Shown: positions 1-6,441, numbered from the stretch's first letter. The stretch is DNA of 7,016 nucleotides from Gallicola sp. (GCA_012798975.1 JAAZME010000151.1:1-7016), one strand, 5' to 3'. Translations and numbers: made by a program. The notes: generated from the letters alone by a model not told the origin.

Positions 1-1
1 A

Positions 2-385
2 AAATGCCGCAGTATCAACGTAAAAGATGAAAAGTGTTCTTTAGAGATGCAGGGAAAAGATGTTTTCCGTTTTGCAGTAGATATTCTGCCGAAATCCATT
101 TACAGAACACTTGAAAAATTTGACGGAAAAGTAGAAGATATCGATCATTTTGTCTGCCATCAGGCAAATCAGCGTATTATCGATCATGTACGAAAAAAAA
201 TGAAAATTGATAAAGATAAACTCTTTATGAATTTGGAAAAATATGGAAACACATCTGCAGCGAGTATTCCTATAGCTTTAGATGAGATGAACAAGTCAGG
301 ATATCTTAAGCCGGGTCAAAAAGTAATCGTTTCAGGTTTTGGAGCGGGATTAAGCTGGGCAACAGCATTAATCGAAATAGGATAG
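2..385 (+). CDS. fabH: 3-oxoacyl-ACP synthase III (FabH), C-terminal part
   Basis: This is the 3' end of a gene that begins before the window; the frame is open from base 2, so the ATG at 47 is an internal Met, not a start. FabH condenses acetyl-CoA (or a branched primer) with malonyl-ACP to begin fatty acid synthesis in the cytoplasm. The fragment of about 127 residues carries the second half of the thiolase fold. The catalytic His is seen in VCHQANQRII (His codon 158-160) and the catalytic Asn in YGNTSAASIP (Asn codon 248-250). It ends with the usual GFGAGLSWA strand near the C-terminus. The nucleophilic Cys lies upstream and cannot be checked. The stop is 13 bases before fabK, which fits a shared transcript. 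Identification is firm; acyl-CoA primer preference cannot be told. Confidence 0.95.
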   Translation, partial: KCRSINVKDEKCSLEMQGKDVFRFAVDILPKSIYRTLEKFDGKVEDIDHFVCHQANQRIIDHVRKKMKIDKDKLFMNLEKYGNTSAASIPIALDEMNKSGYLKPGQKVIVSGFGAGLSWATALIEIG

Positions 386-398
386 AGGAAGGACAACA

Positions 399-1328
399 AT
401 GATTTTAAATGAAATATTAGGAATAAAATACCCTGTAATTCAAGGGGGGATGGCGAATATTGCTACTGGAGAATTTGCAGCAGCGATCAGCAATGCTGGA
501 GCCTTGGGCATTATCGGTTCAGGGGCCATGTCTCCAGAGATTGTAAGAAAAGAAATTGAAATCTGTAAAAGTCTGACTGACAAACCCTTTGGGCTTAATA
601 TTATGCTGATGAGCCCTTATTCAGATGAGATTGCTCAAATCGTAATCGATTATAAAATTCCTGTAGTGACAACAGGTGCAGGAAATCCTGGAAAATATAT
701 CGAAGAATGGAAAAAAGCGGGAGTAAAAGTATTTCCTGTAGTTTCCAGCCAGTCTCTAGCCATAAAAATGGAAAGAGAAGGAGTGGACGGTATTATAGCG
801 GAAGGGATGGAAGCAGGGGGACATATCGGCGAAATGACGACGATGACACTTGTGCCTCAAGTAAAATCTGCAGTTAAAATACCGGTGATTGCAGCAGGAG
901 GAGTTGCCAGCGGAGCACAGCTTTTGGCAGCAGAAGTTTTGGGAGCCTGCGGGGTACAGCTGGGAACATTGTTGTTGGTATCCGACGAATGTCCGGCTCA
1001 TGAGAATTTCAAAGATGTAATTATTAAAAGCGGAAGCAACAAGGTAACGGTAATCGGAAGAATCGGCGGTGTTGCCACAAGAGTTGTAAAAAATAAAATG
1101 ACAAGGGATTATTTAGCGAAAGAAAAAGAAGGCTGGAATAAGGAACAATTAGAAAAGTTCACATTAGGAGCTCTTCGCCGTGCAGTAAAAGAAGGGGATG
1201 TGACAGAAGGTTCTATTATGGCAGGTCTTGATATCGGACAGGTAGAGAAAAAAGACTGTGTCTCAAATATTTTAAATAATCTGATGAAAGAATATGAAAG
1301 GGAGAAAGGGGATTTATGCAAGAATTAA
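399..1328 (+). CDS. fabK: Enoyl-ACP reductase II, FMN-dependent (FabK)
   Basis: FabK performs the last reduction of each elongation round, turning trans-2-enoyl-ACP into acyl-ACP with FMN and NAD(P)H. The 309-residue length is usual for the family. It is a TIM-barrel flavoprotein of the nitronate monooxygenase superfamily: IQGGMANIATGEFA (about 14-27) is the N-terminal FMN-binding strand, KPFGLNIMLMSP (62-73) and TTGAGNP (91-97) follow, EGMEAGGHIG (135-144) holds the catalytic-type His142, and PVIAAGGVASG (162-172) with GVQLGT (185-190) forms the phosphate-binding part. These segments closely match the streptococcal FabK pattern. The start is set by AGGAAGG at 386-392, six bases before the ATG. 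An oddity is GTLLLVS at 189-195, where the family normally has GTRF. Its last 13 bases overlap the next gene, a paralogue. No fabI is present in the window, so this is probably the working enoyl reductase. Confidence 0.93.
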   Translation: MILNEILGIKYPVIQGGMANIATGEFAAAISNAGALGIIGSGAMSPEIVRKEIEICKSLTDKPFGLNIMLMSPYSDEIAQIVIDYKIPVVTTGAGNPGKYIEEWKKAGVKVFPVVSSQSLAIKMEREGVDGIIAEGMEAGGHIGEMTTMTLVPQVKSAVKIPVIAAGGVASGAQLLAAEVLGACGVQLGTLLLVSDECPAHENFKDVIIKSGSNKVTVIGRIGGVATRVVKNKMTRDYLAKEKEGWNKEQLEKFTLGALRRAVKEGDVTEGSIMAGLDIGQVEKKDCVSNILNNLMKEYEREKGDLCKN

Positions 1329-2383
1329 AAATCGGAGATAAAGTCTTAGATTTTCCTTTAATTCAAGGAGGAATGGGTATTGGTGTTTCCCTGGGCAGAC
1401 TTGCAGGTACCGTAGCAAGAGAAGGCTGCATGGGCGTTATTTCTATGGTGGGCATAGGATATCGAGAAGAAAATTATTATAAAGATGATTTGGCAGCAAA
1501 CAAAGAAGCCTTTCGAAAAGAATTAGCAAAAGCAAGAGAGATTGCAAAGGGAAAAGGCATTATAGCAGTCAATATTATGGCAGCCCTGACAGACTATAAA
1601 GAAATGGCCGTGTTTGCTGCCAAAGAAAAAGTGGATGCCATTATTTCCGGAGCAGGCCTCCCCTTAGATCTTCCTAAACTTGTAGAGGGGACGGAAACGT
1701 TGATAGCTCCCATCGTATCCAACAAAAGAGCCTTAGAGCTTATTATACGAACATGGGAAAAAAGATATCACAGAGCACCTGATTTTATTGTAGTGGAAGG
1801 ACCGGATGCAGGGGGGCATCTCGGCTTTAAAGAAGAGGAAGCGGAAGATCCTAAATTCAAGCTGAAAGAAATCTTAAGAGATATCATTCCTTTCCATAAA
1901 GAACTTCAGGCTAAACTGGGAAAAAGGATTCCTCTGTTTGGGGCGGGTTCTATTTTTGACGGATGCGAATTAAAAGAAATTGTCAATATGGGCTGCGATG
2001 GCGCACAAATAGGATCAAGATTTATAGCCACAGAAGAATGTGATGTTTCTCAAGAATTCAAAGACTTAATTGTAAAAAGCAGAGAAGAAGATGTAGAACT
2101 CTTTATGTCTCCTGTGGGGATGATTGCACGAGGGATTCGAAATGAGTTTATCGACCGGGTAAAAGGAGAGCGAGTTCCATCAAAACATTGTATTGATTGT
2201 TTGAAACCGTGCAATCCGGCGACTACAAAGTACTGTATCTCTGACGCTTTAACACGGTCTGTTCAAGGCGATGTGGAAAACGGCGTAGTGTTCTGCGGAA
2301 GCAATGTAGATAGAATCGACTCCATCCGTACTGTAAAAGAAGTAATCGATGAAATCAAGGAGGAATTTGAAGCATGCGAATAG
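1316..2383 (+). CDS. FabK/nitronate monooxygenase-family flavoprotein with C-terminal four-Cys motif (FabX-like candidate)
   Basis: This 355-residue TIM-barrel flavoprotein is a diverged paralogue of the preceding FabK. Seen: FPLIQGGMGIGVS (13-25) at the FMN site, SGAGLP (111-116), EGPDAGGHLGF (161-171) with catalytic-type His168, PLFGAGSIFDG (206-216) and GAQIGSRF (229-236). Unlike FabK it has about 45 extra residues and a C-terminal block with Cys292, Cys295, Cys299 and Cys307 (C-x2-C-x3-C-x7-C), then YCISDALTRS and VVFCGSNVDRIDSI. As I recall it, H. pylori FabX shares this layout: EGP..GGH.GF, a similar Cys cluster binding [4Fe-4S], YCI.DGL.RS and a G.N..R.D tail. FabX oxidises decanoyl-ACP and isomerises the product to cis-3-decenoyl-ACP for unsaturated fatty acids. 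A purine-rich site at 1299-1312 precedes the ATG, which lies inside the end of fabK. Alternatives are a nitronate monooxygenase or a second enoyl reductase. Family is firm; the FabX role is inferred. Confidence 0.85.
   Translation: MQELKIGDKVLDFPLIQGGMGIGVSLGRLAGTVAREGCMGVISMVGIGYREENYYKDDLAANKEAFRKELAKAREIAKGKGIIAVNIMAALTDYKEMAVFAAKEKVDAIISGAGLPLDLPKLVEGTETLIAPIVSNKRALELIIRTWEKRYHRAPDFIVVEGPDAGGHLGFKEEEAEDPKFKLKEILRDIIPFHKELQAKLGKRIPLFGAGSIFDGCELKEIVNMGCDGAQIGSRFIATEECDVSQEFKDLIVKSREEDVELFMSPVGMIARGIRNEFIDRVKGERVPSKHCIDCLKPCNPATTKYCISDALTRSVQGDVENGVVFCGSNVDRIDSIRTVKEVIDEIKEEFEACE
2357..2363 (+). promoter_or_regulatory. Consensus Shine-Dalgarno for fabD
   Basis: A full AAGGAGG lies ten bases before the fabD ATG at 2374, inside the end of the preceding flavoprotein gene. 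It supports this start, which otherwise depends on a 10-base overlap with the upstream stop. Confidence 0.8.
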
Positions 2384-3300
2384 GTTTCTTATATTCAGGT
2401 CAAGGCAGCCAGTCTCCCGGCATGGGAAAAGATTTCTACGAAAAATACGATTTTGTAAGGGCATTTTATGATGGGATCGAATTGGATTTTGATTTAATAG
2501 AATACTCTTTTGAAAAACCAGAGGAGATCATTGTACAAACAAGGTATACACAGCCCATTATGAACGCTTTTCAATCAGCTATAACACAGCTTTTTAAAGA
2601 AGAAGGTGTTGTTCCCGCAGGTGTATGCGGTTTAAGTATCGGCGAATATGGAGCGGTTTCAGCTGCTGAAATTATCGACCCGAAAGAATGTGTAAAGCTT
2701 GCAGCTTTCAGAGGAAAAGTGATGGAGGAATCTGCAGCGGGTTTTAATACGGGAATGACTGCCATATTGGGATTAGATGAAAATACGATTCAGGCTGCCT
2801 GCGAAAAAGCCTCTGAGGGAGATAACAAGGCAGAGATTTCGAATATTAACTGTCCGGGACAAATCGTAATATCAGGAGAAGCAGGAGCTGTAGAAAGAGC
2901 TTCCGAGATTTTAAAGGAGAACGGTGCAAGAAAATGCATTCCTCTTAAGGTTAGCGGGCCCTTTCATACCTCATATATGGAAGAAGCTTCTCGCAAATTA
3001 GAAGAAAAACTATCGGAAATAGAATTTCAAGAAGAATTAATTCCTGTATATTATAATGCCATCGGTGGAAAAAGGGAAAAGCAGGAAATAAAAGATCTTT
3101 TAGTGGAGCAAGTGAAATCACCGGTTCGTTTTCAAGAAGATTTGGAAGAAATGATATCTGACGGGATCGATGGATTTGTAGAAATCGGGTTTGGAGGAGT
3201 TTTAAAAGGGTTTTTAAAAAGAATTGACCGAAAGATTCCATGCTACGAAGTATATTCTGTAGAGAGTTTTGAAGAATGCTTAAGGAGTATAAAAGAATGA
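2374..3300 (+). CDS. fabD: Malonyl-CoA:ACP transacylase (FabD)
   Basis: FabD moves malonyl from CoA to ACP, supplying the extender unit for FabH and FabF. The 308-residue length is normal. Seen: the oxyanion-side motif YSGQGSQSPGMG (7-18), the nucleophile elbow GLSIGE with Ser88, Arg113 in AFRGKVME (binds the malonyl carboxylate in the family), NINCPGQIVISG (157-168), and the catalytic His198 in SGPFHTSYM. Together these give the Ser-His pair and Arg of an active malonyl transferase. An oddity is Leu87 where most FabD proteins have His (GHSLGE), and GFGG near 272-275 in place of the more usual GPG. The first 10 bases overlap the upstream stop and the stop overlaps fabG by ATGA. The gene order fits a fab operon and leaves little doubt about identity. 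Confidence 0.94.
   Translation: MRIGFLYSGQGSQSPGMGKDFYEKYDFVRAFYDGIELDFDLIEYSFEKPEEIIVQTRYTQPIMNAFQSAITQLFKEEGVVPAGVCGLSIGEYGAVSAAEIIDPKECVKLAAFRGKVMEESAAGFNTGMTAILGLDENTIQAACEKASEGDNKAEISNINCPGQIVISGEAGAVERASEILKENGARKCIPLKVSGPFHTSYMEEASRKLEEKLSEIEFQEELIPVYYNAIGGKREKQEIKDLLVEQVKSPVRFQEDLEEMISDGIDGFVEIGFGGVLKGFLKRIDRKIPCYEVYSVESFEECLRSIKE
3282..3287 (+). promoter_or_regulatory. Shine-Dalgarno that sets the fabG start
   Basis: AAGGAG lies nine bases before the ATG at 3297. An in-frame ATG exists earlier at 3276, but it sits upstream of this site and has no binding site of its own, so 3297 is the better start. Confidence 0.8.
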
Positions 3301-4034
3301 GCGAAAGAAAAAAGGCACTGATCACCGGAGGAAATACGGGTATCGGCAAAGTGATCGCAGAAACACTTGCTGAGGAGTATGATGTTGCCATCAATTATAT
3401 CAGCCAAGAAGAAGAGGCTGAAGATTTAAAAAAGGAATTAGAAGAACAAGGTGCAGCTGTTTTGTTAATAAAGGCGGACGTATCGAACTTCGATGATTGT
3501 ACAAAAATGTTCGATGAAATCAAAAGCACATGGGGCGGTCTGGATCTTTTAGTAAATAATGCAGGGATAACAAAAGATAATCTGATACTTCGAATGTCCC
3601 CGGAGGATTTTCAAGGGGTAATCGATGTGAATCTAACGGGAACATTCTACTGTATGAAGCTTGCTTCCCGCATGATGTCTAAGAAACGAAGCGGAAAAAT
3701 AATTTCCATTACAAGTATTGTAGGACTCCACGGAAATATAGGGCAGACAAACTATGCCGCCAGCAAAGCAGGAGTCATCGGCATGACAAAAACTTTAGCA
3801 AAGGAATTAGCCGGAAGAAATGTGACGGTCAATGCAATCGCGCCAGGTTTTATCCGTACCGCTATGACAGACCAGCTAAAAGATGAGATCAAAGAAGGGC
3901 TTTTGTCCACGATTCCAATGAAAAAATTTGGAGAAGCTAAGGATGTAGCGAAGGTCTGTGCCTTTTTAGCTTCGGAAGATGCAGATTATATAACAGGACA
4001 AGTACTAAGTGTAGATGGAGGAATGAATATATGA
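3297..4034 (+). CDS. fabG: 3-oxoacyl-ACP reductase (FabG)
   Basis: FabG reduces 3-oxoacyl-ACP to (R)-3-hydroxyacyl-ACP. With the ATG at 3297 the protein has 245 residues, the standard length for FabG; the earlier in-frame ATG at 3276 would add seven residues not expected for the family. It is a classical short-chain dehydrogenase: TGGNTGIG (10-17) is the cofactor loop, NNAG is at 87-90, and the tetrad is Asn112, Ser140, Tyr153 and Lys157 (YAASK). The C-terminus [14 protein letters not shown] is typical. An oddity is the lack of the basic residue usually found in the TGxSRGIG loop and after the second beta strand (INYISQEEE), which in FabG relatives grip the NADPH phosphate. The gene overlaps fabD and fabF by four bases each (ATGA). 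Identity is well supported by motifs and position. Confidence 0.94.
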   Translation: MSERKKALITGGNTGIGKVIAETLAEEYDVAINYISQEEEAEDLKKELEEQGAAVLLIKADVSNFDDCTKMFDEIKSTWGGLDLLVNNAGITKDNLILRMSPEDFQGVIDVNLTGTFYCMKLASRMMSKKRSGKIISITSIVGLHGNIGQTNYAASKAGVIGMTKTLAKELAGRNVTVNAIAPGFIRTAMTDQLKDEIKEGLLSTIPMKKFGEAKDVAKVCAFLASEDADYITGQVLSVDGGMNI

Positions 4035-5272
4035 CAAAAAGGAGAGTTGTAATTACGGGAATGGGAGCGATCACTCCGATAGGTCATACATTGGAAGAAG
4101 TTTGGGATAGTGTAGAAAATGCAAAGTGCGCCATAGATTTTATCGAAAGAATCAATGTGGATGATTTAGATGTACGAATTGCAGCAGAAGTAAAGGGGTT
4201 TGATCCTTTAGATTATGTGGATAAAAAGGCAGCAAAACGAATGGACCGCACGAATCAATTTGCGGTTGCTGCAGCGAAAAAAGCGATGGAAGACAGCGGA
4301 CTGAACATTGAAGAGATGAAACCTGAAAGAGTGGGCATTATGGTTTCTTCAGGAATCGGCGGAATCGAAACGATTGAAACGGAACATTTAAAAGCATTAA
4401 AAAGAAGCTATAACAGAATGTCTCCCTTCTTTGTTCCTATGATTATCGGCAATCTGAATGCAGCACTTATTGCCATTGAAATCGGAGCTCACGGAGTTTG
4501 CCAAGATCCTGTTACTGCCTGTGCTGGCGGTAATAACGCCATCGGCGATGCCTTTCGAGCAATAAAGGACGGATACCAAGATGTTGTCCTTTGCGGAGGA
4601 TCCGAAGCGAATATCACCCATCTTGGAATGGGCGGGTTTATTTCTATGAAGGCTTTAAATACTTCTAACAATCCAAAAAGAGCAAGTATACCTTTCGACA
4701 AAGAAAGGGAAGGTTTTGTGATGGGAGAAGGATCGGCTCTTCTAGTTCTTGAAGAACTAGAGCAGGCTAAAGCAAGGGGAGCAAAAATCTATGGTGAGAT
4801 TGTAGGATATGGTCATACAAATGATGCCAACCATATCACTGCACCGAATCCTGAAGGAAAATGGGCAGCCAGAGCTATGGAGATGGCCATGGAAGAAGCA
4901 GGCATCAATCCTTCTGATATCGACTATATCAACGCTCATGGAACCTCGACACCCTTAAATGATAAGTCTGAAACGATTGCCGTTAAGAGAGCTTTCGGTG
5001 ACGAAGCCTATAATGTAAAAATGAGCTCTACAAAGGCCATGACAGGTCATCTCTTAGGTGCCAGCGGAGCGATAGAAGCTGTCATTACGACCCTTGCGAT
5101 AAACAAAGGCTTTGTTCCTCCTACCATCAATTACCAAGTACCAGATGAAGAATGCGATCTTGATATTGTTCCCAACAAAGGCTTAAAGCAGGATATTCAT
5201 TATGCGATGAGCAACGCCTTGGGATTCGGCGGCCATAATATTTCAATTATTTTCAAGGAGTGGAAAGAATGA
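4031..5272 (+). CDS. fabF: 3-oxoacyl-ACP synthase II (FabF)
   Basis: FabF elongates acyl-ACP by decarboxylative condensation with malonyl-ACP. The 413 residues cover the whole thiolase fold and align almost number for number with E. coli FabF. Seen: [15 protein letters not shown] at the N-terminus, Cys164 in [12 protein letters not shown], His303 in NAHGTSTP, Lys335 in SSTKAMTGH, His340 in the same motif, and the gating loop GFGGHN around 398-403. All Cys-His-His residues are present, so it should be active. No fabB-like second synthase is visible, so FabF may have to elongate both saturated and cis-unsaturated intermediates. GGAGGA at 4017-4022 precedes the ATG by eight bases. The start overlaps the fabG stop, and the stop overlaps the fabZ start, both as ATGA. 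Confidence 0.96.
   Translation: MTKRRVVITGMGAITPIGHTLEEVWDSVENAKCAIDFIERINVDDLDVRIAAEVKGFDPLDYVDKKAAKRMDRTNQFAVAAAKKAMEDSGLNIEEMKPERVGIMVSSGIGGIETIETEHLKALKRSYNRMSPFFVPMIIGNLNAALIAIEIGAHGVCQDPVTACAGGNNAIGDAFRAIKDGYQDVVLCGGSEANITHLGMGGFISMKALNTSNNPKRASIPFDKEREGFVMGEGSALLVLEELEQAKARGAKIYGEIVGYGHTNDANHITAPNPEGKWAARAMEMAMEEAGINPSDIDYINAHGTSTPLNDKSETIAVKRAFGDEAYNVKMSSTKAMTGHLLGASGAIEAVITTLAINKGFVPPTINYQVPDEECDLDIVPNKGLKQDIHYAMSNALGFGGHNISIIFKEWKE
5255..5260 (+). promoter_or_regulatory. Shine-Dalgarno that sets the fabZ start
   Basis: AAGGAG ends eight bases before the ATG at 5269. A GTG in the same frame begins at 5260, on the last base of this site, so it cannot be served by it. The ATG also forms the ATGA overlap seen at the two previous junctions. 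Confidence 0.8.
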
Positions 5273-5694
5273 TTTTAGACTCAAACGAAATTCAAAAAAT
5301 TATCCCTCATCGTTATCCTTTTCAGCTAGTGGATAAAATTATCGATGGAGAAGAAGGGAAATCGGCTGTGGGGATTAAATGTGTCACAGTAAACGAGCCC
5401 TTCTTTCAAGGTCATTTTCCAGATTATCATGTAATGCCGGGAGTTTTAATCTTAGAAGCCTTGGCTCAAGTTGGGGCAGTTGCTCTGTTGAGTATGGAGG
5501 ATTTTAAAGGAAAGATCGCCCTTTTTGCAGGGGTTAAAAATGCGAAGTTCAGAAAACAAGTGAAACCAGGAGATGTGTTGGAGCTTCATTGCGAGCTTGT
5601 GCAGATGAAGATGGGAATCGGCATAGCCGAAGCTGTGGCAAAAGTAGATGGACAGGTTGCTTGTAAAGCCCAATTAACTTTTGCAGTACAATAG
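5269..5694 (+). CDS. fabZ: 3-hydroxyacyl-ACP dehydratase (FabZ)
   Basis: FabZ removes water from 3-hydroxyacyl-ACP to give trans-2-enoyl-ACP, the substrate of FabK. From the ATG at 5269 the protein has 141 residues, a usual FabZ size, forming one hot-dog fold. Seen: [14 protein letters not shown] (11-24), the catalytic His49 in GHFP, Glu63 in [11 protein letters not shown] on the central helix, and [16 protein letters not shown] (87-102). An oddity is His54 in FPDYHVMPG, where FabZ proteins usually have Pro. It is the only dehydratase of this family in the window, so it is more likely a plain FabZ than the isomerising FabN or FabA type; sequence alone does not prove this. The gene is the last biosynthetic one of the operon, followed after 15 bases by the marR-type gene. 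Confidence 0.94.
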   Translation: MILDSNEIQKIIPHRYPFQLVDKIIDGEEGKSAVGIKCVTVNEPFFQGHFPDYHVMPGVLILEALAQVGAVALLSMEDFKGKIALFAGVKNAKFRKQVKPGDVLELHCELVQMKMGIGIAEAVAKVDGQVACKAQLTFAVQ

Positions 5695-5709
5695 AAATGA
5701 GGAGAGAAT

Positions 5710-6162
5710 ATGCTAGAGCAAGAATTCATCGAACTCTATGATAAATTTAAATTGAATTTCTATCGAAATATCTTTGCGGGATTTACAGGAAGAGAAGCCA
5801 GTCTAACGGCAACAGAAACCTTCTGTGTAGAGGTAATCCATGCCTTAAAGAGACCTACGGTTAATAAACTGGCAGAGTTTCTTGATATCTCCCAACCCAA
5901 TGCTGCTTATAAAGTAGCAAGTCTTGTAAAAAAGGGCTATGTGGTAAAAGAACAGTCCAAGGAGGATAAGAGAGTATTCTACTTGGATATAACGGAAAAA
6001 TTTGAGAAATACTATAAATTTAAGAATGAATATATTTATACTGTAATTAACAGAGCTAAGGAAGAGTTTACAGAGGATGAAGTTCATCAGCTGGAAAATA
6101 TGCTTCATCGTATGAGTACAGAAATGATGCCGGAAGTTTCAGGGTTTTTCAATGAAGATTAG
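5710..6162 (+). CDS. MarR-family transcriptional regulator (FabT-like candidate)
   Basis: A 150-residue winged helix-turn-helix protein of the MarR family. Seen: an N-terminal dimerisation helix (about 1-22), a helix-turn-helix with VNKLAEFLDISQPNAAYKVA (51-70) including the recognition helix, the wing KEDKRVFYLDIT (84-95) with the family's Asp-x-Arg pair (Asp86, Arg88), and a long C-terminal helix pair that closes the dimer. GAGGAG at 5699-5704 lies five bases before the ATG. It is 15 bases after fabZ, with no terminator between, so it is probably in the fab transcript. By context it may be a repressor of fab genes, as FabT is in streptococci, where its gene is at the front of the cluster. 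No cognate operator is visible because the operon promoter lies outside the window. The family is firm, the target inferred. Confidence 0.85.
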   Translation: MLEQEFIELYDKFKLNFYRNIFAGFTGREASLTATETFCVEVIHALKRPTVNKLAEFLDISQPNAAYKVASLVKKGYVVKEQSKEDKRVFYLDITEKFEKYYKFKNEYIYTVINRAKEEFTEDEVHQLENMLHRMSTEMMPEVSGFFNED

Positions 6163-6167
6163 AAGTG

Positions 6168-6212
6168 AAAAAGAATCCCTAAGATTGGTTTCCAATCTTA
6201 GGGATTCTTTTT
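6168..6212. terminator. Bidirectional intrinsic terminator between convergent operons
   Basis: A perfect inverted repeat: arms 6168-6188 and 6192-6212 (21 bp, all paired) around the loop TTT at 6189-6191. The stem is flanked by AAAAA on the left (6168-6172) and TTTTT on the right (6208-6212), so either strand's transcript ends in a GC-containing hairpin followed by a U run. It begins six bases after the marR-type stop and ends one base before the stop codon of the HMA gene, so it serves both operons. Confidence 0.93.
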
Positions 6213-6213
6213 A

Positions 6214-6441
6214 TTATCTTTCTTTTGATTTTTCTATGGTATAACCTACTTGGCGGATTGCTCTTTCAATTTCCTTTAGACTTAGCTTTTCTTCATCGTA
6301 GGAAACCTTAGCCTTACTGGCATTAAAGAGAACTTTAATACTGTCTTGGTCGACACCGTCAAGGGATTTTAAGGCTCCCTCGATTTTTTGAGTACAGGAG
6401 GGACAAGTTAACGTTTCTAATTGTAATGTTGCAGTTTTCAT
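6214..6441 (-). CDS. HMA-domain heavy-metal-binding protein (CopZ-like metallochaperone)
   Basis: A 75-residue protein that is a single heavy-metal-associated domain (beta-alpha-beta-beta-alpha-beta). Such proteins bind a soft metal ion in the cytoplasm and pass it to a partner ATPase. Seen: the metal loop LTCPSCTQKIE with Cys13 and Cys16, a hydrophobic core matching the fold (LKSLDGV, AKVSYDEEKL), and the ending RQVGYTIE where the family has a conserved GY. The loop lacks the Met before Thr in the usual GMTCxxC motif (Leu11 instead). AAGGAG (plus-strand 6449-6454) stands seven bases before the ATG. The gene lies 18 bases downstream of the P-type ATPase on the same strand, so they are probably co-transcribed. 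Copper is the classical cargo, but the adjoining ATPase has a P1B-4-like motif, so the metal is left open. Confidence 0.88.
   Translation of the reverse strand: MKTATLQLETLTCPSCTQKIEGALKSLDGVDQDSIKVLFNASKAKVSYDEEKLSLKEIERAIRQVGYTIEKSKER

Noticed and set aside
47..385. A separate 112-residue protein starting at 47
   Set aside because: The frame is open to base 2 and the sequence is the C-terminal half of FabH, so the Met at 47 is internal.
756..1001. Antisense open frame opposite fabK
   Set aside because: A shadow of fabK with no recognisable domain and an odd Cys/His/Phe-rich composition; the same holds for the other short antisense frames within the fab genes and the marR-type gene.
3276..3296. 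Upstream in-frame ATG as the fabG start
   Set aside because: It lies before the AAGGAG at 3282-3287 with no binding site of its own and adds residues not typical of FabG; the ATG at 3297 has good spacing and the ATGA overlap.
2951..3394. Antisense open frame of 147 codons across the fabD-fabG junction with a hydrophobic stretch
   Set aside because: It lies wholly opposite two well-supported genes, shows no recognisable domain, and its hydrophobic residues mirror the Lys/Glu-rich codons on the coding strand.
5260..5268. GTG as the fabZ start
   Set aside because: It falls on the Shine-Dalgarno itself; the ATG at 5269 is correctly spaced and repeats the ATGA junction pattern.
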